Assembly (NCBI GenBank): GCA_902592715.1
Contig: CACJFS010000002.1
Span: forward strand, 1 to 64,000
DNA length: 64,000 bases
DNA from: an uncultured Pelagibacteraceae bacterium
GTDB taxonomy: Bacteria > Pseudomonadota > Alphaproteobacteria > Pelagibacterales > Pelagibacteraceae
Direction: 5' to 3'
Shown here: piece after piece, positions 24,307 to 34,740 of the stretch
How the letters are laid out: each line of letters starts with the position of its first letter
Numbering within the stretch: the stretch's first letter is position 1
The notes under the pieces: model-generated
Told to the model about the DNA's origin: nothing
What the model saw: only the letters and a program-made list of their open reading frames with translations
The model's database searches: none
Position numbers and translations under genes: made by a program

Positions 24307-27300
24307 GTGGAAATTAAACTTGAAGACAAATATAAATTAAGAAAAGGCACTAGATTTTTAACTGGTGCTCAAGCTCTTGTTCGAGTTCCAATTGTTCAAG
24401 CAAGAAGAGATAAACAAAAAAACTTAAATACTGCATGTTATATCTCTGGTTATAGAGGATCTCCTTTGGGCGGTTATGACCAGCAGATTTTAAAAAACAA
24501 AAAATATTTGAATGAAAACAATATTTATTTTCAACCAGGAATAAATGAGGAACTTGCTGCAACTTCTTTATGGGGAACACAGCAAGTAAATCTTAGAAAA
24601 CAAGATAAATACGATGGTGTTTTTGGTATATGGTATGGTAAAGGGCCAGGAGTAGATAGAGCAGGAGATGCTCTAAAACATGTAAACTTAGCAGGTACAT
24701 CAAAATTTGGTGGTGTTATTGCTTTAATGGGAGATGACCATATATGTGAGTCTTCAACAACTTCTCATCAAAGTGAGTTTGCAATGATTGATGCGATGAT
24801 ACCTTTTTTTAATCCGAGTGGTGTTCAAGAAATTTTAGATTATGGAATAATTGGAATTGAATTATCAAGAAAAAGTGGGTGTTGGGTAGGTATAAAGTGT
24901 GTTCATGATAACGTTAGCTCAGGAGCAACTGTTGACTTAGACGAAAATAGGTTAAATCTCTTAGATATTTCAAGTGAAAAATATCCATCCGAAGGTTTAA
25001 ATATAAGACTTAAAGACACTGCACAAGAAAAAGAATATCGGCTTCACCACCATAAAATAAAATATGTAAAAGAATTTTGTAAAATAAATAATTTGAATAA
25101 AATTATTTTCGACCCAGAAAAAGCAAAAGTTGGAATAATTAGCACTGGAAAGTCTTTTTTAGATACAAAATTAGGGCTAGAAAAAATAGGAATAAATGAG
25201 GATATTGCTAATCAAGTAGGAATTAAATTTCTTAAAATTGCTATGCCTTGGCCATTAGAGGAAACAATAATTGAAAAATTTTCTGAAAATTTAGAAAAAA
25301 TTATTGTTGTTGAAGAAAAAAGATCAATCATTGAAACACAAGTCAAAGAAATATTATTTAATAAAAATTTAAATGTAAAAGTTGTTGGAAAAAATGATGA
25401 AAATAATAATGATTTATTTGTTTCATCTGGAGCTTTAAACCCAGGAGAAATTGGTTTAAAAATCTCTGAAATAATTAATTATCTTAATTTACCAGATGAA
25501 GTAAATAATCTTTCAAACAAATTAAAGTCTTTGAAAGAAGAAACTAATTCAAATATATCTTTAAAAAGAATTCCACATTTCTGCTCTGGATGCCCTCATA
25601 ACACTTCAACTAGAATACCAGAGGGTAGTCGAGCAATTACAGGCATCAGTTGTGCATACCTTGTAGAACATATGGAAAGGGATAATGAAGGCTTTTCACA
25701 AATGGGATCAGAAGGTGCAACTTGGGTGGGTGAGTCTGTATTTAGTAATACAGACCATGTTTTTCAAAATATGGGAGATGGGACTTACATTCATTCAGGA
25801 ATTCTCTCCATAAGACATGCAGTTGCAGCAAAAACTAAAATGACATTTAAGATTTTGTATAATGACGCCGTTGCTTTAACAGGAGGTCAAGCATTAGATG
25901 GATTACCAACAGTTGCTCAAATGTCTAAACAACTTGAAGCAGAAGGTGTTGAAGAAATTGCAATAATCACAGATGAAATTGAAAAATATAGTGATAGAGG
26001 AGGTTTTGCGAGAAATTCTAAAATTTATGATAGAAAAAATATTATAGATGTTCAGATTGAATTGAGCAAAATAAGTGGAACAACTGTAATAATTTATGAT
26101 CAAACTTGTGCAGCTGAGAAAAGAAGGAGAAGAAAAAAAGGCATCTTAGAAGAACCTAAGAAAAAAATTTTTATTAATAAAGACTTATGCGAAGGTTGTG
26201 GAGATTGTGGAATTCAATCTAATTGTGTTTCTATTGCACCTATTGAAACTGAGTATGGAAGAAAAAGACAAATTGACCAATCTTCTTGTAACAAAGATTA
26301 CACATGTGTAGATGGGTTTTGTCCTAGTTTTGTAAGTCTTGAGGGAGATATAAGACTAAAGAAAAATTATGACGATAATTTAATTAATAAAATAAATTCA
26401 AAGATAGACGATCCAATATTACCTCAAATTGATAAATCTTTTGGAATAATGATTGCTGGAATTGGTGGTACAGGAGTTGTTACAATTGGAGCTGTGCTTG
26501 CAACCGCTTCCCAAATAGATGGAAAAGGATCAGGGGTTTTAGATATGACTGGATTAGCACAAAAAGGTGGAGCTGTTAAAAGTTTCTTGAGAATTTTTGA
26601 AAAACCAGAAGATGTTGGAGCAATAAGGTTATCTTATGGTGATACTAACTTACTTCTAGGATTTGATTTACTTGTATCAAATGATTTAGAAATAATAAAA
26701 ACCTTAGATAAAAAAATTTCAAAATTAATAGTTAATACGGATGAAGTTATGCCTGGAGACTTTACGAGGGACAAAAATTTCTACTTACCTTTCGATGAAA
26801 TGAGAGATAATTTAATTAATATAGCAGGTAAAGAAAATATAAAGTTTATATCATCAAATAAAATTACATCAAAGATTTTAGGAAATTCAATTTTATCAAA
26901 TATGTTTAATGTTGGAGTTGCATATCAAGCAGGCCTGATACCAATCTCAGCTTCATCAATTGAAAAAGCAATTAAGTTAAATGGCGCAAGTGTAAAAGAT
27001 AATATTGATGCATTCAGATTTGGAAGACATTATGAAAATTTAAAAGATGAGGTTTTAGATATAATAAAAGATGAGCCAGAAGTACTAGAGGGTTTTGAGG
27101 AAAAATATAAGAATAGATTTAAGTTTTTGGAAGATTATCAAAATATAAAATATGCTGAAAAATTTGGAGATCTCGTAGGCTATGCAAAAAAGATAGATAA
27201 AAATATAGGAAACGGCAGTCAATTCTCAACTGCAGTCTTAAAAAATTATTTCAAATTAATGGCATACAAAGATGAGTATGAAGTATCGCGACTAATGACA

Positions 27301-27726
27301 AATAAAAAATTCGTAGATGATGTAAATAAAAATTTTGAAGGTAACTTTAATTATAACTTTTATTTAGCTCCTCCAATTTTAAGTAAAAAAAGCAAAGTTG
27401 ATGGGAAATTGCTAAAAGTTAAATTTGGAGGATGGTTATTTAATGTTTTTAAACTACTCTCTAAATTTAAATTTTTAAGAGGTACAAAGCTTGATCCATT
27501 TGGTTATTTAAATGAAAGAAAAAAAGAAAGAGAATTAATAAGAGATTACAAGCAAACAATTACTGACATAGGAACAAAAATAAATAAATCAAACTATGAA
27601 ACAGCAGTTAAAATAGCATCAGTGCCTGATCAAATTAGAGGTTTTGGACATGTTAAGGAAAAGAATATAAAAGAAGCTATAAACTATAGAACAGATTTAC
27701 TAAATTCTTTTCATGAAAACACTTAG
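24307..27726 (+). CDS. indolepyruvate ferredoxin oxidoreductase, fused alpha/beta type
   Basis: 1139 aa; TPP region, ferredoxin-like Cys cluster CEGCGDCGIQSNC...CVDGFCP, C-terminal gamma-type domain MIAGIGGTGVVTIGAVLA; GTG start. Confidence 0.9.
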   Translation: MEIKLEDKYKLRKGTRFLTGAQALVRVPIVQARRDKQKNLNTACYISGYRGSPLGGYDQQILKNKKYLNENNIYFQPGINEELAATSLWGTQQVNLRKQDKYDGVFGIWYGKGPGVDRAGDALKHVNLAGTSKFGGVIALMGDDHICESSTTSHQSEFAMIDAMIPFFNPSGVQEILDYGIIGIELSRKSGCWVGIKCVHDNVSSGATVDLDENRLNLLDISSEKYPSEGLNIRLKDTAQEKEYRLHHHKIKYVKEFCKINNLNKIIFDPEKAKVGIISTGKSFLDTKLGLEKIGINEDIANQVGIKFLKIAMPWPLEETIIEKFSENLEKIIVVEEKRSIIETQVKEILFNKNLNVKVVGKNDENNNDLFVSSGALNPGEIGLKISEIINYLNLPDEVNNLSNKLKSLKEETNSNISLKRIPHFCSGCPHNTSTRIPEGSRAITGISCAYLVEHMERDNEGFSQMGSEGATWVGESVFSNTDHVFQNMGDGTYIHSGILSIRHAVAAKTKMTFKILYNDAVALTGGQALDGLPTVAQMSKQLEAEGVEEIAIITDEIEKYSDRGGFARNSKIYDRKNIIDVQIELSKISGTTVIIYDQTCAAEKRRRRKKGILEEPKKKIFINKDLCEGCGDCGIQSNCVSIAPIETEYGRKRQIDQSSCNKDYTCVDGFCPSFVSLEGDIRLKKNYDDNLINKINSKIDDPILPQIDKSFGIMIAGIGGTGVVTIGAVLATASQIDGKGSGVLDMTGLAQKGGAVKSFLRIFEKPEDVGAIRLSYGDTNLLLGFDLLVSNDLEIIKTLDKKISKLIVNTDEVMPGDFTRDKNFYLPFDEMRDNLINIAGKENIKFISSNKITSKILGNSILSNMFNVGVAYQAGLIPISASSIEKAIKLNGASVKDNIDAFRFGRHYENLKDEVLDIIKDEPEVLEGFEEKYKNRFKFLEDYQNIKYAEKFGDLVGYAKKIDKNIGNGSQFSTAVLKNYFKLMAYKDEYEVSRLMTNKKFVDDVNKNFEGNFNYNFYLAPPILSKKSKVDGKLLKVKFGGWLFNVFKLLSKFKFLRGTKLDPFGYLNERKKERELIRDYKQTITDIGTKINKSNYETAVKIASVPDQIRGFGHVKEKNIKEAINYRTDLLNSFHENT

Positions 27727-28618
27727 CCCTTTATATCTAGCCTCTCTTTATTTGGTTTTAGCTTGTTTATTTTGGGCAGGCAACTTTATAGTAGGAAAAG
27801 CTGCAAGCATTATTGATATTCCTCCGATATCTTTAAATTTTTATAGATGGTTTTTGGCTTGGTTAGTTTTACTTCCGTTCACTTATAAAGAATTATTAAA
27901 TAACAAAAAAATTATAATAGATAATATTTTTTTATTTTCATTGTTGGGAATTTTAGCTGTGACAGTTTTTAATTCAGCTCTTTTTTACTCACTGAGACAT
28001 ACCCAAGTTATTACTGGAGTACTTATGATTTCAACAGTACCAGTTATGATTATATTATTTTCATCTTTACTTAGAATTGAAAAAACAAATTCATTTCAAA
28101 TAATAGGAGTATTTCTCTCACTTACAGGTGTTTTGTTTATAATAACAAAAGCAAATTTAAATAATTTATTAAATTTGTCTTTTAACAAAGGAGATATTTT
28201 TGCATTAATTGCAATGTTTGCATGGTCTCTTTATTCAGCTCTTTTGAAAAAAAAGGAATTCAATCTATCTCCAATTTCTCTATTACAGATCGTTATAACT
28301 TTTGGGGTTATTTTTCTAATTCCTATGTATTTTATTGATTATAGTTTGGGCAGTGTAATTAAATTACAATCCTCTTTTTATTTAGTTTTATTCTATGTTG
28401 TTTTTTTTCCTGGACTAATCTCATTTCTGTTTTGGATAAAAGGTGTAAAACTTATTGGGGCTAATAGATCTGGAGTTTTTCTTCATTTGATGCCAATTCT
28501 AGGTGCAATTATGGCAATGATAATTTTCAATGAAAAAATTTTATTTTATCATTTCTTAGGTGCAATTTTTATAATTGCTGGTATTACAGTCTCGAATAAA
28601 AAAACTCAAAATGCTTAA
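27713..28618 (+). CDS. EamA/DMT-family transporter
   Basis: about 10 TM segments, duplicated EamA pattern. Confidence 0.85.
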   Translation: MKTLSPLYLASLYLVLACLFWAGNFIVGKAASIIDIPPISLNFYRWFLAWLVLLPFTYKELLNNKKIIIDNIFLFSLLGILAVTVFNSALFYSLRHTQVITGVLMISTVPVMIILFSSLLRIEKTNSFQIIGVFLSLTGVLFIITKANLNNLLNLSFNKGDIFALIAMFAWSLYSALLKKKEFNLSPISLLQIVITFGVIFLIPMYFIDYSLGSVIKLQSSFYLVLFYVVFFPGLISFLFWIKGVKLIGANRSGVFLHLMPILGAIMAMIIFNEKILFYHFLGAIFIIAGITVSNKKTQNA

Positions 28619-29561
28619 ACTAGCCATTTTAGACGATTATCAAAACGTTTCTCAAGAATTTATAGATTTGAAAAATCTTTCATCAAAGTTTGATATTGAG
28701 ATTTTTAGTGAATCTTTTGAAAACGAGGATGATGCCATAGAAAAATTAAAAGAATTTGAAGCTCTGCTTATCATGAGGGAGAGAACTATAATAAGTTCAA
28801 ATCTCATTAAAAATTTAAAAAAACTAAAATATATTTCAACAAGTGGAATGAGAAATAAAGCAATAGATCTAGAGGCAGCAAAGAAAGCAAAAATTATTGT
28901 TACTGGAACTGAAATTAATTCAAATCCAACAAGCGAGTTAACATGGGCTTTAATCTTAGGCCTTGCAAGGAATATTAAAGTTGAGGTTGATAATATGTAT
29001 CAAGGTTATTGGCAGACAACGGTAGGCATAGAATTAAAAGGTAAAATTTTAGGAGTTATTGGTTTAGGAAAAGTCGGATCCCAGGTTGCTAAAGTAGCAA
29101 AAGCTTTTGGCATGCAAGTTATGGCATGGAGTGAAAATTTAAGTCTAGATAAGTGTAAAGAACTTGATGTTTTGCCATCTAGCAAAGAGGATCTTATTCA
29201 AAACTCTGACTTTATTTCAATTCATGTTCAGGGAGGCGAAAGATACAAGGATTGTATAAAGCTTGCTGAATTTGATAAAATGAAAAAATCTGCATTTCTA
29301 ATTAATACTTCAAGAGGTCCGATTGTAAACGAAGACGATTTAATCATAGCTCTTTCAACTAATGTAATTGCTGGAGCTGGTATCGATGTTTATGATAAAG
29401 AACCTCTACCCAGTGGTCATAAACTGAGATTTGTGCCTAACGCACTTTTGCTTCCACACGTAGGCTATGTCACAGCTGAAAATTATTCTATTTTCTATAC
29501 ACAAATGATTGAGAATTTAGAAGCCTGTGTTGCTGGTAAGCCTATTCGAGAAATAAAGTAA
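28611..29561 (+). CDS. D-2-hydroxyacid dehydrogenase family protein
   Basis: Start set at 28611 (MLKLAILDDYQN); GKILGVIGLGKVGSQVAKVAKAFG, INTSRGPIVNEDDL. Confidence 0.88.
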   Translation: MLKLAILDDYQNVSQEFIDLKNLSSKFDIEIFSESFENEDDAIEKLKEFEALLIMRERTIISSNLIKNLKKLKYISTSGMRNKAIDLEAAKKAKIIVTGTEINSNPTSELTWALILGLARNIKVEVDNMYQGYWQTTVGIELKGKILGVIGLGKVGSQVAKVAKAFGMQVMAWSENLSLDKCKELDVLPSSKEDLIQNSDFISIHVQGGERYKDCIKLAEFDKMKKSAFLINTSRGPIVNEDDLIIALSTNVIAGAGIDVYDKEPLPSGHKLRFVPNALLLPHVGYVTAENYSIFYTQMIENLEACVAGKPIREIK

Positions 29562-29562
29562 A

Positions 29563-30468
29563 GTGGAATTACCAGTTGTAAATCACCCTGATTATGAAGC
29601 AAAAATTGGTGACGATAATAAATTTCCAATTAAAAAGTTTGGTGAATTAGCAAGTTTTCTTAAAAAAGAAAAGGTAGTTATGAAGTTTTATAAACCTGAT
29701 CCATGCTCAGTAGATACACTAAAAGAAGTTCACTCGGAGGAGTATATTTTAAAAATTAAAAATAAAACATTAGAGCAAAGATTGGTTAAAAAAATAGGAT
29801 TCCCTTTAGTTGATAGTGTGGTCAGAAGATCTTTAGTTGCAACAGGCGGAACCGTATTAGCCTCTAAATTAGCAATTAATTATGGAATAGCTTGTAATAC
29901 AGCTGGTGGAAGTCATCATGCTATCTATGACGAGGGAGCTGGTTTTTGTGTTTTTAACGATGTAGCTGTTGCTGCGAAATATCTTTTGAATAGAGGGTTG
30001 GCTAACAAAATCCTCATAGTTGATTTAGATGTTCATCAAGGTAATGGAAATTCAGAAATATTTAAAAATGAAAATAACGTTTTTACATTTAGTATGCACA
30101 CAAAAGTGAATTATCCACCAATTAAATCAAAAAGTGATCTGGATATTGAACTTGAACAAAATATGGAAGATGATGAGTATTTAGATATTTTAAAAAAAAA
30201 TTTAATTTTTCTAAACGATTTTAATTTTGATTTTGTTTTTTATATCGCAGGCGTTGACATTCATTTAGATGATAGATTAGGCAAGTTGTGCATTACTGAC
30301 AAAGGAATTAATAAAAGAGACGAGATGGTTATTAGAAACTTTTTTACAAGAAGAGTTCCCATTTGTGGAGTTTTAGGTGGTGGTTACAACAAAGATTTTA
30401 AAAAACTTATTGAATTACACGCAAGTTTACATAAAAATTGTGCTAAATATTTAAATGACAAAAAATAA
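29563..30468 (+). CDS. histone deacetylase/acetoin utilisation-family deacetylase
   Basis: GGSHHAIYDEGAGFCVFNDVAVAA; ILIVDLDVHQGNGNSEIF; GTG start. Confidence 0.88.
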   Translation: MELPVVNHPDYEAKIGDDNKFPIKKFGELASFLKKEKVVMKFYKPDPCSVDTLKEVHSEEYILKIKNKTLEQRLVKKIGFPLVDSVVRRSLVATGGTVLASKLAINYGIACNTAGGSHHAIYDEGAGFCVFNDVAVAAKYLLNRGLANKILIVDLDVHQGNGNSEIFKNENNVFTFSMHTKVNYPPIKSKSDLDIELEQNMEDDEYLDILKKNLIFLNDFNFDFVFYIAGVDIHLDDRLGKLCITDKGINKRDEMVIRNFFTRRVPICGVLGGGYNKDFKKLIELHASLHKNCAKYLNDKK

Positions 30469-30823
30469 TCCAGACTTAACTCATCAACAAAATAAAGTAT
30501 TATTTGAGGAAGCCACAGAGCCACCAGGTTCAAGCGAACTTAATTTTGAAAAGAGAGAGGGAAGTTATCATTGTGCAAACTGTGGAGTGAAATTGTTTGA
30601 CTCTAATACTAAGTATGAAAGTGGCTCTGGTTGGCCTTCATTTTTCGAGTCTCTACCCGATGCATTTGAAACTACAACAGACTATCATATTGGTTATGCC
30701 AGAACCGAGTACCATTGCAAGAATTGTGGAGGACATCACGGCCATATATTTGATGATGGCCCACAACCAACAGGAAAAAGATACTGTAATAATGGAGTTT
30801 GCTTAGTTTTTAAACCAAAATAA
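30455..30823 (+). CDS. msrB: peptide-methionine (R)-S-oxide reductase
   Basis: CANCGVKLFDSNTKYESGSGWPSF; YHCKNCGGHHGHIFDDGP; RYCNNGVCL. Confidence 0.95.
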   Translation: MTKNNPDLTHQQNKVLFEEATEPPGSSELNFEKREGSYHCANCGVKLFDSNTKYESGSGWPSFFESLPDAFETTTDYHIGYARTEYHCKNCGGHHGHIFDDGPQPTGKRYCNNGVCLVFKPK

Positions 30824-30836
30824 TTGATTTCAAATT

Positions 30837-32072
30837 ATGAATATAATTGAAATACAAAAAAAGATTATCTCTGAAAAAATTAAGTTAAAAAATAAATCGA
30901 AAAATTATTTAAGTAATTTCAAAAATATTGAGAAATATATCAAAAAAGAAGTTGAGATAATTAAAAGTTTTGAGAATTCGATTATCCCAGAAATAGAATT
31001 TAAAAATATTTTAATTGAAAACGAAAGGACTATTAATGAGAAAGTTCTGAAACGTGGGTGTGTAATAATTAGAAATGTTTTTGGTAAAAAAAAAATGAAA
31101 GATCTGAATAAAAACCTAGATCAATATGTTTTAGAAAACAATTATTTTGAAGATCAAAAAAAAAAGATAGGTATAGATAAATATTTCAGTGAACTCAAAT
31201 CAGGAAAACCTCAAATTTTTGGATTGTATTGGTCTAAAGCGCAATCAGAAATTAGACACTCTAAAGAAATGGAAAAGGTTAAAAAATGGCTAAATAACCT
31301 TTGGAACTATAAGTATAAGGATAAAATTGTTTTTGATCCAAATAAAGAACTTGTGTACGCAGATCGAGTAAGAAGAAGAGAACCAGGAGACGATACTTTG
31401 GGGTTATCACCACATTGTGACGCTGGATCGATTGAAAGATGGACTGATAATGCATATCAAAAAATTTATAATGATATTTTTTCAGATAATTTCGAAAATT
31501 ATAATCCGTTTGATGCTAAATATAGAGATGAAACAATTGAATTTGAGTCACCTGCGGTAGCGCATGTATTTAGAACATTCCAAGGATGGACAGCCTTAAC
31601 AGAACAAGGTCCAAATGATGGAACTTTACAATTAATTCCTATCGCCAAAGGAATGGCATATGTTTTAACAAGAGCTTTACTAGATGATGTGTCTGAAAAC
31701 GAGTTATGCGGTTCAAAAGCAGGAAAAGCTTTATCAATAAATGAAAAATATCATAGCTTATTGTTAGAAGGTTTAGTTTCAATTCCAAAAATGTATCCTG
31801 GAGATACTATTTGGTGGCACCCCGACGTTGTACATGCTGTTGAGGAAAAACATATGGGTAAAACCTTTTCAAATGTTATTTATGTAGGGGCAACTCCATA
31901 CTGTAAAAAAAATATTGATTACATAAAAAAACAATCAAAAAAATTTATTGAAGGTAAAAGTCCACCAGATTTTGCTGCTGAGGACTACGAAGTTAATTAT
32001 AAAGGAAGAACTAAAATTAATGATTTAAGTGAATTAGCAAAAAAACAATTATGTTTAATAGATTGGAATTAA
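30837..32072 (+). CDS. DUF1479/YbiU-like putative Fe(II)-dependent oxygenase
   Basis: 411 aa; ADRVRRREPGDDTLGLSPHCDAGSIERW; GDTIWWHPDVVHAVE. Confidence 0.75.
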   Translation: MNIIEIQKKIISEKIKLKNKSKNYLSNFKNIEKYIKKEVEIIKSFENSIIPEIEFKNILIENERTINEKVLKRGCVIIRNVFGKKKMKDLNKNLDQYVLENNYFEDQKKKIGIDKYFSELKSGKPQIFGLYWSKAQSEIRHSKEMEKVKKWLNNLWNYKYKDKIVFDPNKELVYADRVRRREPGDDTLGLSPHCDAGSIERWTDNAYQKIYNDIFSDNFENYNPFDAKYRDETIEFESPAVAHVFRTFQGWTALTEQGPNDGTLQLIPIAKGMAYVLTRALLDDVSENELCGSKAGKALSINEKYHSLLLEGLVSIPKMYPGDTIWWHPDVVHAVEEKHMGKTFSNVIYVGATPYCKKNIDYIKKQSKKFIEGKSPPDFAAEDYEVNYKGRTKINDLSELAKKQLCLIDWN

Positions 32073-32074
32073 AT

Positions 32075-32329
32075 TTACTTTAGTGAAGCTTCTAAAGTAC
32101 CATTTTTTTCTAGGTCTCTAAGTTCTTGATAACCACCAATATGTTCATCGTTAAAAAAGATTTGAGGAATTGTACGTTTTCCATTTGCTTTTTTAATCAT
32201 TTCATCTCTTAAATCTGGTCCAGTTGATACATCAATTACCTTGTATTCAAGATTATTTCTATTCAGTAACCTTTTCGCTGCATCACAAAAAGCACACATT
32301 GGGCCTGAATACATAGTAATATTTTTCAT
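32075..32329 (-). CDS. grxC: glutaredoxin 3
   Basis: 84 aa, MYSGPMCAFCDAAKRLL, RTIPQIFFNDEHIGGYQEL. Confidence 0.92.
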   Translation of the reverse strand: MKNITMYSGPMCAFCDAAKRLLNRNNLEYKVIDVSTGPDLRDEMIKKANGKRTIPQIFFNDEHIGGYQELRDLEKNGTLEASLK

Positions 32330-32357
32330 ACTTTAGATATAATTATATTTTTTAAAT

Positions 32358-32657
32358 TTACCAGTTAAGAATTTCATTTTTCTTTATTTTTACTCTTATT
32401 TGTTTTCTTGAATATTCAAATTTTTTTCTATGTTTAATACTTTGTGAATTTACTCTTTTTCTCCATAACCTAAAAGATGAGGGTTTGAGATTTCTTCTCA
32501 TTATCTTAATTACATCAGCTTCAGTTTTGCCTGTTTTTTTTTCTATCTCTTCGAATGTTATTCTATCAGCCCATGCTGCCCAGATAACCCAGTCTGGACT
32601 ACCTTGTTTAGGCTCAGGGTTTTTAACTTTGGTTGTAGGCCTGTGACTTTTTTTCAT
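32358..32657 (-). CDS. TIGR03643/DUF2805-like small basic protein
   Basis: PEPKQGSPDWVIWAAWADRITFEEIEKKTGKTEADVIKIMRRNLKPSSFRLWRKRV. Confidence 0.75.
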   Translation of the reverse strand: MKKSHRPTTKVKNPEPKQGSPDWVIWAAWADRITFEEIEKKTGKTEADVIKIMRRNLKPSSFRLWRKRVNSQSIKHRKKFEYSRKQIRVKIKKNEILNW

Positions 32658-32722
32658 AGATTTTCCAGTAAAACTTTAATTAAATTTTAATGCAAATTTT
32701 AATGTCTATGATATTATCACTT

Positions 32723-32776
32723 TTAGATAGTCCTATCTAGCCATCTTTAGCTCCCGGTTTTTTAGGACTATCCTAA
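32723..32776. repeat. long inverted repeat abutting a LysE-family start codon
   Basis: TTA-GATAGTCCTA (32723-32735) and TAGGACTATC-C-TAA (32763-32776): 10 bp perfect, 13 bp with one bulge; 27-nt loop. Confidence 0.7.
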
Positions 32777-32777
32777 G

Positions 32778-33392
32778 ATGCTTCCATTAAACTATTTCCT
32801 TTTTCTCCAAATCATTCTCTTCATGTTTATTACTCCTGGAACACCAAGGATAGTAATCATTTCATATTCAATGAATTACGGAGTTAAGAAATGTGTTTGG
32901 ACAGCATTAGGAGATGTATCTGCAAATATTATTCAAGCAACTCTTGTTATATTTGTTATTGGTTCATTTATTTCAGATAATCCTAAGTTGCTAAATACAT
33001 TTAAGTGGGTTGGAATAATTTATATTCTATATCTTGCTTATGATATTTATAAATCCCGACCAAAAAGTATAAATTCTGATGAAAAATCTGAAAAAAGTTT
33101 TTTATCTTTTTATAAAGATGGCTTTTTAGTTGCAGGAACAAGTCCCAAGGCTTGGATGTTTTTTCCGTTTATTTTTCCACAATTTATTGATTTTAATTCA
33201 AATTATGTTGCTCAATTTATTATTCTCATAACAACTTATGTAATTTTAGATTTTTTATCTTTAGTCGGTTATGCAATCCTTGCAAATAAAATGATTATAT
33301 GGGTCAAAGCCAACGCAAAGGTTATTAACACAATTTCTGCGTGCGTTTTAATTGTAATAGCAGCTATAATTGCATTAATGCAACAATATTAG
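32778..33392 (+). CDS. LysE-family amino-acid exporter
   Basis: MLPLNYFLFLQIILFMFITPGTPRIVIIS...; multi-TM 204 aa. Confidence 0.8.
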   Translation: MLPLNYFLFLQIILFMFITPGTPRIVIISYSMNYGVKKCVWTALGDVSANIIQATLVIFVIGSFISDNPKLLNTFKWVGIIYILYLAYDIYKSRPKSINSDEKSEKSFLSFYKDGFLVAGTSPKAWMFFPFIFPQFIDFNSNYVAQFIILITTYVILDFLSLVGYAILANKMIIWVKANAKVINTISACVLIVIAAIIALMQQY

Positions 33393-33485
33393 TTATTAAT
33401 GCGATACTACTGTTACTTGCAAAAAAATTAAATTCTTAGTTAAATAGGAAATAAATTAATTAATTAATAATAAAAGAGGAGAGAA

Positions 33486-34724
33486 ATGAAAATTAAAAAC
33501 ATTATAATTACATTTGTTTCTGCATTAGCAATCTTATTTTCAACTTCAGTTGTATCTTTTGCAAAAGTTGTTGGTGATAAAATTATTTTAGGATCTGCTA
33601 TTTCACTTACAGGAAAGTATTCATCTAATGGTGTTCATACTCAAAACGGATATAACATGGCCGTTGACAGAATAAACAGCATGGGCGGTGTTAAAGTTGG
33701 TGGAAAGACTTATAAATTTGAAATTATCTATTACGATGATGAATCAAATCCAAAAAGAGCAGCTCAACTTGCAGAAAGATTAATTTCACAAGATGGTGTT
33801 GAATTTATGCTTGGACCTTACAGTTCAGGTTTAACTAAAGCGATTGCACCAGTAACCGAGAAGTATGGTGTTCCAATGGTAGAAGCTAACGGTGCATCAA
33901 GGTCTTTGTTTACAAAAGGTTATAAATATTTATTCGCAGTGCTTGCGCCAGCGAACTTGTATTTAGACGTTGCAATCAGAACAGCGGTTGAACTTAATGG
34001 TGGAAAAGGTGTAAGAATTGCACAAGCTTTTGAGCAAGATGCATTCTCACAAGATGTTAGATTAGGTATTTTAGATGCTGCAAAAGAAACAGGATCAAAA
34101 ATTATAATCGACGATAAACTGCCAAAAGAGCTTAATGATATGGCAGCAACTTTAGCAAAAGTTAAAGCAACTAAGCCAGATGTTCTTGTTGTTTCAGGAC
34201 ACACAAAAGGTGCATTAACAGCTATTAGACAAATTGCCGAGATGAAAGTTGATGTTCCAATGTTAGCAATGACACACTGTGATGCTGCAAAATTATCTAA
34301 ACAACATGGTGCCAATTCACAATATGCTTTGTGTGCTTCTCAATGGCACAAAACATTAACTTATAAAGATGATTTCTTTACTGATGGTATGACTTATGAT
34401 GCAGACTTTACAAAAGAGTTTGGTTATGCACCACCATACCAAGCAGCAGAGTCTTCTGCAGCTTTGTTAGTGTTTAAAGATGCTTTTGAAAGAGCAGGAT
34501 CTTTCGATCAAAAGAAAGTTAGAGATGCTCTTGCTGCTACTAACATGCAAACTTTTTATGGAAACATAAAATTTGCTGAAGGTGGTCAAAACGTCGATAA
34601 GCCAATGGTATTATTCCAAGTTATGTGTGATGATGCAGGAAAATGTGAAAATAAAGTTGTAGCTCCATTAAAATGGGCTTCAGCTGAATTAATTCACCCA
34701 ATTCCTAAGTGGTCAGACAGATAA
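33486..34724 (+). CDS. LIV-type ABC transporter substrate-binding protein
   Basis: Signal peptide; periplasmic-binding fold (ILGSAISLTGKYSSNGVHTQNGYNMAVDRIN); strong SD GAGGAGAG. Confidence 0.92.
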   Translation: MKIKNIIITFVSALAILFSTSVVSFAKVVGDKIILGSAISLTGKYSSNGVHTQNGYNMAVDRINSMGGVKVGGKTYKFEIIYYDDESNPKRAAQLAERLISQDGVEFMLGPYSSGLTKAIAPVTEKYGVPMVEANGASRSLFTKGYKYLFAVLAPANLYLDVAIRTAVELNGGKGVRIAQAFEQDAFSQDVRLGILDAAKETGSKIIIDDKLPKELNDMAATLAKVKATKPDVLVVSGHTKGALTAIRQIAEMKVDVPMLAMTHCDAAKLSKQHGANSQYALCASQWHKTLTYKDDFFTDGMTYDADFTKEFGYAPPYQAAESSAALLVFKDAFERAGSFDQKKVRDALAATNMQTFYGNIKFAEGGQNVDKPMVLFQVMCDDAGKCENKVVAPLKWASAELIHPIPKWSDR

Positions 34725-34740
34725 TATAATAATGAACATA

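Noticed and set aside
33920-34315. 131-aa antisense ORF in the ABC binding-protein gene
   Set aside because: Shadow ORF opposite a well-supported CDS
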